6,150 nt of DNA from Planctomycetia bacterium (GTDB lineage: Bacteria; Planctomycetota; Planctomycetia; Pirellulales; UBA1268): the NCBI GenBank assembly GCA_009923125.1, contig RFUD01000156.1:1-6150 (forward strand), read 5' to 3'. The position numbers and the translations under genes are program-made. Below are positions 5,977 through 6,150 of the stretch, one piece after another (within the stretch, counting starts at the first letter, position 1; each line of letters starts with the position of its first letter). Below the pieces are notes generated by a model that worked only from the letters and a program-made list of their open reading frames with translations, was not told the DNA's origin and did not search any database.

Positions 5977-6150
5977 CGGCGCTCGCGGTCGTCGGCATCA
6001 CGCGGCTCCGTCTCGACGACGACCTGCGGTCGTTGCTGCGGGACAACGCGACCGAGTTTCAGCTGATCGACGACGTCGCCGAGCGGTTCGGCGCCCCGGA
6101 TCGCGACTGCATCGTGCGGGCCACGGTCCGCAGCGGCGACGTCTTCGACG
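5859..6150 (+). CDS. RND/MMPL-type membrane exporter, N-terminal fragment cut by window edge
   Basis: The frame running off the right edge encodes a typical RND-superfamily exporter start: R27-W-R-S, one hydrophobic helix at about residues 31-47 (SLVALCSLGLTALAVVGI), then LRLDDDLRSLLRDN and a region ending IDDVAERFGAPDRD, the opening of the first periplasmic domain. Relatives export lipids, hopanoid-like or other hydrophobic compounds, or remain uncharacterised. The only standard start found near the helix is GTG 5859, which lies inside the SET gene's post-SET motif in another frame and has no ribosome binding site. CTG at 5880 or 5889 would give shorter N-termini. The frame is open well upstream without a better start. 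The overlap with the SET gene is 118 bp if GTG 5859 is used. Identity as an RND-type protein is likely from the N-terminal pattern; the start is uncertain. Confidence 0.75.
   Translation, partial: MSLRDGQLPRLDRRSRGATPAAPGAGRWRSLVALCSLGLTALAVVGITRLRLDDDLRSLLRDNATEFQLIDDVAERFGAPDRDCIVRATVRSGDVFD

Noticed and set aside
1..6150. Defence system, CRISPR, mobile element or biosynthetic cluster
   Set aside because: No nuclease, helicase, transposase, repeat array, integrase or synthase motifs were found in any accepted frame; composition is uniform.

Overview
The window looks like chromosomal DNA from a planctomycete, most likely in or near the Pirellulales. The grounds are very high GC with strong third-position GC in every accepted gene, weak or absent Shine-Dalgarno sites, a Tat-exported TIM-barrel sugar isomerase/epimerase-like protein, a sulfatase-fold protein, and a peptide-transporter-family protein whose N-terminal region (PYIVGNEAAERFSFYG) resembles ones I associate with that group. 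The assignment is inference. I see no tRNA, rRNA, CRISPR array, insertion sequence or phage gene, and no base-composition island suggesting recent transfer.

Left part (1-2834), minus strand: two genes. The leftmost is a large exported protein of unknown family that runs off the left edge. It has an N-terminal signal sequence, beta-rich segments, and a central stalk of eight consecutive proline-containing pentapeptides. Upstream of it, 90 bp away, lies a 410-residue alkaline-phosphatase/sulfatase-superfamily protein that has lost the catalytic nucleophile motif and the Asp-His-Gly motif, so it looks like a pseudoenzyme. The 90-bp gap holds an 8-bp perfect hairpin.

Middle (2835-3028): a divergent intergenic region of 194 bp with a 16-bp sequence repeated twice at a 20-bp period. 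One copy abuts an alternative start codon of the sulfatase-like gene.

Right part (3029-6150), plus strand: a compact run of four genes. These are a POT/PTR2-family proton-coupled transporter (12 predicted membrane segments, all signature motifs present), a Tat-signal xylose-isomerase-like TIM-barrel protein starting 5 bp after it, a small SET-domain lysine-methyltransferase-like protein with an intact zinc-binding post-SET motif, and the start of an RND/MMPL-type membrane exporter that runs off the right edge. The exporter reading frame enters inside the SET gene and has no convincing start codon, so the join is either a long out-of-frame overlap or a frameshift.

The transporter and TIM-barrel gene are probably one transcript. 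The SET and RND genes may belong to it or be read from their own weak promoter-like site near 5425-5454. No recognised multi-gene system emerges. The most notable items are the sulfatase pseudoenzyme, the pentapeptide stalk, the tandem repeat in the divergent region, and the SET/RND junction.
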